A DNA stretch of 64,000 nucleotides from assembly GCA_038363925.1 (NCBI GenBank), contig JAQQWL010000005.1, positions 1,240,001 to 1,304,000 of the forward strand. The letters run 5' to 3'. The position numbers and the translations under genes were made by a program. Source of the stretch: Apiospora phragmitis. Its lineage: Eukaryota; Ascomycota; Sordariomycetes; Amphisphaeriales; Apiosporaceae. The notes below the pieces were generated by a model, which was not told the origin of the DNA, did no database searches, and saw only the letters and a list, made by a program, of their open reading frames with translations. Positions within the stretch are counted from its first letter, which is position 1. The number at the start of each line of letters is the position of its first letter. Positions 59,801 to 64,000 of the stretch are shown one piece after another.

Positions 59801-61742
59801 CGTGGAGCAATATAACTGGCTAGACTCGGTAGACCGAACGCCAGAGATCGCTTCCCGCTCGCCGGTGAGAATGCGACCAACGTTGAAAATCGGTGTCTAG
59901 AATCACTAGCGGTCAGCGTTTGGTCGTTTCTTGATCATCGTGACGCTATTGAAGGAGGAGGGGAGAAAGACATTGCCTGGGCGCTTTACCCGCGACTGCT
60001 CCGGTGGTCGCACGTTGGTTACACATGCATTGGTTTCTGGCCAATGGCGGCTTCATGACCGGTCGTCGAAGTTGAGGCAACCAATTTCATTAAGTCGCCC
60101 TTGGTCACGCCCGCAACAGGAATAAGCGTGATGCACACTATAATCGAGCCGGTAACGGCCACTGACTAGGGCAACCCGCTCTGTGAACCCACGAACTGCC
60201 ACAGAAGACGCCCCCAAGAGATGTGTTGTATCACCACGTTATTAGATGGATATCGGAAGATGGTATCGATGGCGCGCGTGGTGGTAGGACACGTTGGAAA
60301 GGAAGAGGTAACATGCACGAGATGTTGTGAGGGAAACGAAGGAGAAAGGGTCCGGTCAAGAAGTTTTTGTCCTGATGAGATCTGACGATATTACCCCATC
60401 AAAGTTTGAAGCGTGCTTAACGGGAGACGTCTGTAATAAACGGCCTGACATTAGATTGAAACACATAGGGTTGGCAGATTCAGCTTTGTATAAGGTACCG
60501 GAGATAATTCAAAACTTACCGGGGGTGCATTCGTACCACTTACAAGTTACGTTAGGTACCCTAGCTTTGTTTCCTGGTGGGTGCTTGGTGTCAATGAGAT
60601 TTTTCAGTCTGGCCAAAGGGTATCCCACGTTGTACGAGATGCTTCATACATCAGACGAACTGCTTCTGTACCTGCCATCCAATGTCAAGTATCCGATGAT
60701 CAGATTGCAGTGGCAGTATGGATGACGACGTCTGTTTCTGGTGTCACCCCAATCCGATCGGTTGCAATGCAAAAGGCCTGAGATGAAGGCTAAGCCATGC
60801 TGGCGATATTCTCCAGATGACCGATGGATGGTGCAACAATGTTGTAACAGGCCAGTTGCGCAGGGGGGATAGAAGAAGACACCGCTACTCTTCGCTGGCA
60901 AAAAGTCCCACGAAAGTAAGAAAAGAGTGTGTCTTGGATAAAGTGATGATTGATGCGGTAATGAATTTGATGCAAGTAGCCGGATTTTGCCCCGAGCCGA
61001 GCGGGATTCCCAGGATCAGGTTTGGAAAGCGTCCTAAGCTGGGTCCACGAGCATTTGGACAGAGGGGATAGATGCGTGTAGAAACAGGATCGAGCAGTAC
61101 TATCGACTTGATGGTTGCGGATGACGAGAATCGCATGCAGGTTGCTTCTTGAGCTTCTCAACAGGGTCTGTTCTGGTGAGATCAGTTGGTCGGTCCATAG
61201 CTTCATGCACCTTCTTTGGGAATTTGGCTGGGACGGGAAAGCGCATTCCCCTGTCGGATCATCCACCGGAAAAATCAGCCACGCTCTCGGCAAGAGCATC
61301 GGGGAAGAAGGGATTTATTGGCTGAATCCCATTGACGCGCCTGCAGGGATCCCTAGATCCATTCCTTGCATAGAAGATAAGATAATTACCGCTCCGATGG
61401 TTGCCTTGCGCCTTACAGCCACCCCTGCTCGCGAATCATAGATCTTCGGAATTTGACCCATCACCCAGTCTTGAAACGGCAGTTGTCCCTGTTCTTCTTT
61501 ATTTCAACGGCGGTGAGCAGGATTGCGGAACTATGGGGTCCTGCCTACAAGCAAAAGCTAAGAGGGCAATAATCATCGTGGCATGAGACAATGTGTGTCT
61601 TGACATGTATAAATAGATCGCGACAGAACAGCGAGCTGATTGCGAATCCACATCATCCTGAAAACGTATTTACTTACTAAACAAATTGGTTCATCATTAT
61701 TCAACTGGTGTTTGCAATAAACAATCTTCCTTGGCCATAAAG
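56831..61742. other. gene-poor region, 4.9 kb
   Basis: First ~700 bases are the upstream region of the MHYT gene. The remainder has many short ORFs without recognisable motifs. ORFs at 59149-59586 and 60327-60725 are the longest and look accidental. A 12-bp tandem repeat lies at 58398-58445. Confidence 0.5.
58398..58445. repeat. 12-bp tandem repeat, four copies
   Basis: Four copies of G-C-A-T-A-C-C-C-C-T-C-G, the last two with point variants. It reads as Ser-Ala-Tyr-Pro units on the plus strand, but no gene is supported around it. Confidence 0.85.
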
Positions 61743-62099
61743 ATGTCGTCGCAGCAGGAACCATCATTCGAGGCTGGCCAACAGCAGCAGGAAGACTGGG
61801 CCATGTACGGAGTAGGGGACGAACGAATGTCTGTATACGATTGCTCCAACTGCAGAGGAGCCCATAGACTGTGAGCAACTGATAACATCTCTAAAAAGGC
61901 CACTTTGAACTCACAGATGTACCACAGCGTCTTATCATGCAACCAGTGCGGTGGGACTGGAGTCGATCTAGGTCCTGCAAACTTTGCTACGGCCCAGAAT
62001 GGTTGCTCTGGCTCTGGCTCTAACGACAGAAAGTCCAACCACCGCCGCTCCCACGGCAATGGACGCCAGGCTGCGTCCAACAGCCGCAGTAGAGGGTAA
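61743..62099 (+). CDS. probable small zinc-ribbon protein, one intron
   Basis: ATG 61743 follows an A-rich leader. Exon 1 encodes a Gln/Glu-rich start and Y-D-C-S-N-C-R-G-A-H-R, then a good donor (GTGAGC at 61873) and acceptor (CTCACAG ending ~61917) lead into M-Y-H-S-V-L-S-C-N-Q-C-G-G-T-G, a Gly/Ser stretch and a basic Arg-rich tail ending at 62099. Two C-x2-C knuckles 20-25 residues apart suggest a zinc ribbon. The plain GT-AG splice gives a phase that reads another frame, so either the splice site differs or one base is off. I do not recognise the family. The paired knuckles across the intron are the main support. Confidence 0.45.
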
Positions 62100-64000
62100 C
62101 TGTCAGGCAGGATTCATCTGAAGCCGGCCATGACCACTGCTGTTCTATGAAGGTCTCGTGGGCCGTATTTATGATGGATGCCTTATGCCTGGATCTTGTC
62201 ACGTCACCTGGTACATACAAGACAAAGGATTTGGGCAGCGCATGGCTCACTATTGCCTGCCTTGTTTGCGTTTGAGTTGTTGCCCTTATTGGCTTTTCGA
62301 AGATCAGTATCGAACTTTGCTGGACATCAATTCGATACTCAGAGTCACCTAACTCTCAAGTCGCTCAGCTTCCCTGAGTGGACTGAAACTATGATGCTAT
62401 TATTACGCCTTCTCATACTTTCGTGCCTCAGTGACGCGTTCAGTCTCTCGCCTCCACTGTTTGTCATCTATTTGTTAGGGTCGATGCTAACGCCTCCATT
62501 GATACACATGTCACAGCGTGCAACGGAGGTTATTGCATGAACATATGATGTCATGTTAGTTCTCAAGATCAAGAGAAATCGCGCCTGAGATAAGATACCT
62601 GTATCCGTCGGTGAAGGGGGAAGTATGCGACATGCCTGATAACGCATCGACGAGTAGCCGGCATATACTCGGCTGCAATGGCCGGCTTCCAGCAGCGGCG
62701 GAATTGGAAAGAGCCTGACAGCGCATTGGGTATTATATACGCAACTTTTCGGGACCGGCCGCACAAGCAGCGTTTCTTCCTGGCCACGACAGCTTTTCCT
62801 CACTCGCATACAAATGGTGATGTGATTGCTACATTTAAAACATACCCGACGACAGAACATACCACGTTATTTCAGTCTATGGGAAGCATCATTCCTCCTT
62901 TCCTAGTACTACATGTCTCAGTAATGCCCGGCTGCGGTGTACCGCTTGCACATTCTGCCCTACGCGCGTCGGCGGGATGGACCGTTGCCACGCGGCAAGG
63001 GGGCTTGTGTATACGTATTTGTATGTAATCAAGCAAATGGTCTTTTTCCATCCATCTTCCCAAGAGGTACGCAGATACAATCACTCTGTCACAACAGATC
63101 TCGACATGGAGTCGGCCATGTACATGGCGAGAACGTACAAGCTGTCGAGGATTTATTAATTCTTCGTTTCCCAGAACACGACGTAGCAAATCAAAGTTCT
63201 GATACTTTGTAGACCGTTTCACCAACATTCTCCTGGTGGGATTGAGCCACATGAAATCCCTGCGCATTCCGTCTCTTCTGTCACCGCTTATTTCGTCTAC
63301 GGTCCTCTCGATTCCACCCGCCCAGTAGCGTGCAGACGGGCAAACCCAAAGCTCTGGCCATGTTACCAAGGCACGGATTTCGAAAGATGCAGAGGGCTAC
63401 GTGTCTCCAATCCCGGGCCGTTGGAGCATGATCGGGTCGGTGTGGCGGTAACACGGTGCTACGGATACCGACAGCACTCGACACATGGCTTACGCGCGTT
63501 CATTGGGTCAGGCTCGACCTTTCTTTCCCCCCCTCGGCGGATCTGCGCAGGATCTATCATGCTCAACTGCAAGCTTTATGCTCATCGAACACTGGTACCT
63601 TGTGTTGAGCGAGAGAGGGCGCTCAAGTCCTAGTAGCAGTTGTGGCCACCGCATTTCCCCTTTCTTTTACAGTTGCACTTGTCATATTGACAATCCCCTG
63701 CATATCATGCGTGGGGTTTTCGATCTCCAGCTTTCGAATGAGGATGATCAGTCAACTTTCGAGATCTGGTTTGATCGTACGTGCCAAAAGTCATCCAATG
63801 TTCCGCCTCCCGTCAGATGCAGGTCCCCCGAGTTCAGCCAAGCCGCTTGTGCCACCCGAAGAAAAAGGAAGCGCAAGCGGCCGAGACATGCTTACCTTAC
63901 GTCACGCTTATGGCAAACATTGCCCTGAGGTCCCCCTATCGATGATGATGATTAAGGCTGTACGTCGGTGCCTTACGCCGCCACTAATGCCTGAAAGTTA
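62100..64000. other. terminal gene-poor region, 1.9 kb
   Basis: Short overlapping ORFs on both strands; none shows a domain, signal peptide or intron structure that could be defended. Confidence 0.5.

Noticed and set aside
60327..60725. 132-codon plus-strand frame
   Set aside because: Protein-like composition but no recognisable domain and no supporting context; kept only as a possibility.

Overview
The window is nuclear DNA of a filamentous ascomycete (Pezizomycotina, most likely a Sordariomycete). The reasons are short introns (about 55-110 nt) with GT...AG ends and CTAAC branch points, pyrimidine-rich 5' leaders, an intron-containing tRNA-Phe, and fungus-typical families: NACHT/ankyrin, Clr5/ankyrin, DUF3602, a fungal-type MHYT protein and F-box. 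There are no operons. Genes lie on both strands with 0.3-5 kb between them. The species was not identified.

Layout. 1-425: 3' end of a berberine-bridge-like FAD oxidase. 1798-2543: a secreted cysteine-rich protein made of three repeated six-cysteine units with Kex2-type sites between them. 3140-14941: an accessory block of decayed genes, namely a truncated P-loop ATPase, a SNF2/Rad5-type helicase, a NACHT-ankyrin NLR-like gene, a foldback MITE and an F-box gene. 15856-25078: an AYR1-like short-chain dehydrogenase, a DUF3602/Par32-like protein, a GNAT acetyltransferase, tRNA-Phe, a METTL-type methyltransferase and a small two-exon gene. 25709-30122: a 13-bp minisatellite followed by a broken Clr5-ankyrin gene. 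30713-56830: a conserved stretch with an acyl-CoA dehydrogenase, a very long disordered protein of about 1,800 aa, an IFRD-family protein, an FHA-domain protein with a C-terminal membrane segment, and an MHYT membrane sensor. 56831-64000: gene-poor, with one probable small zinc-ribbon gene.

Two kinds of lesion recur. The accessory genes carry in-frame stops that C-to-T or G-to-A transitions would explain, several in CpA context, which fits repeat-induced point mutation or neutral decay. Separately, single-base frameshifts occur in otherwise good genes (SDR, DUF3602, FHA, the long disordered protein), two of them clearly in mononucleotide runs. Some of these may be assembly indels, so pseudogene calls that rest only on frameshifts are tentative.

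The most interesting item is the secreted repeat protein. Its three units keep the same cysteine spacing, both introns fall at the equivalent point of units 1 and 2, and dibasic sites separate the units. It looks like a precursor that yields several small disulfide-rich peptides.
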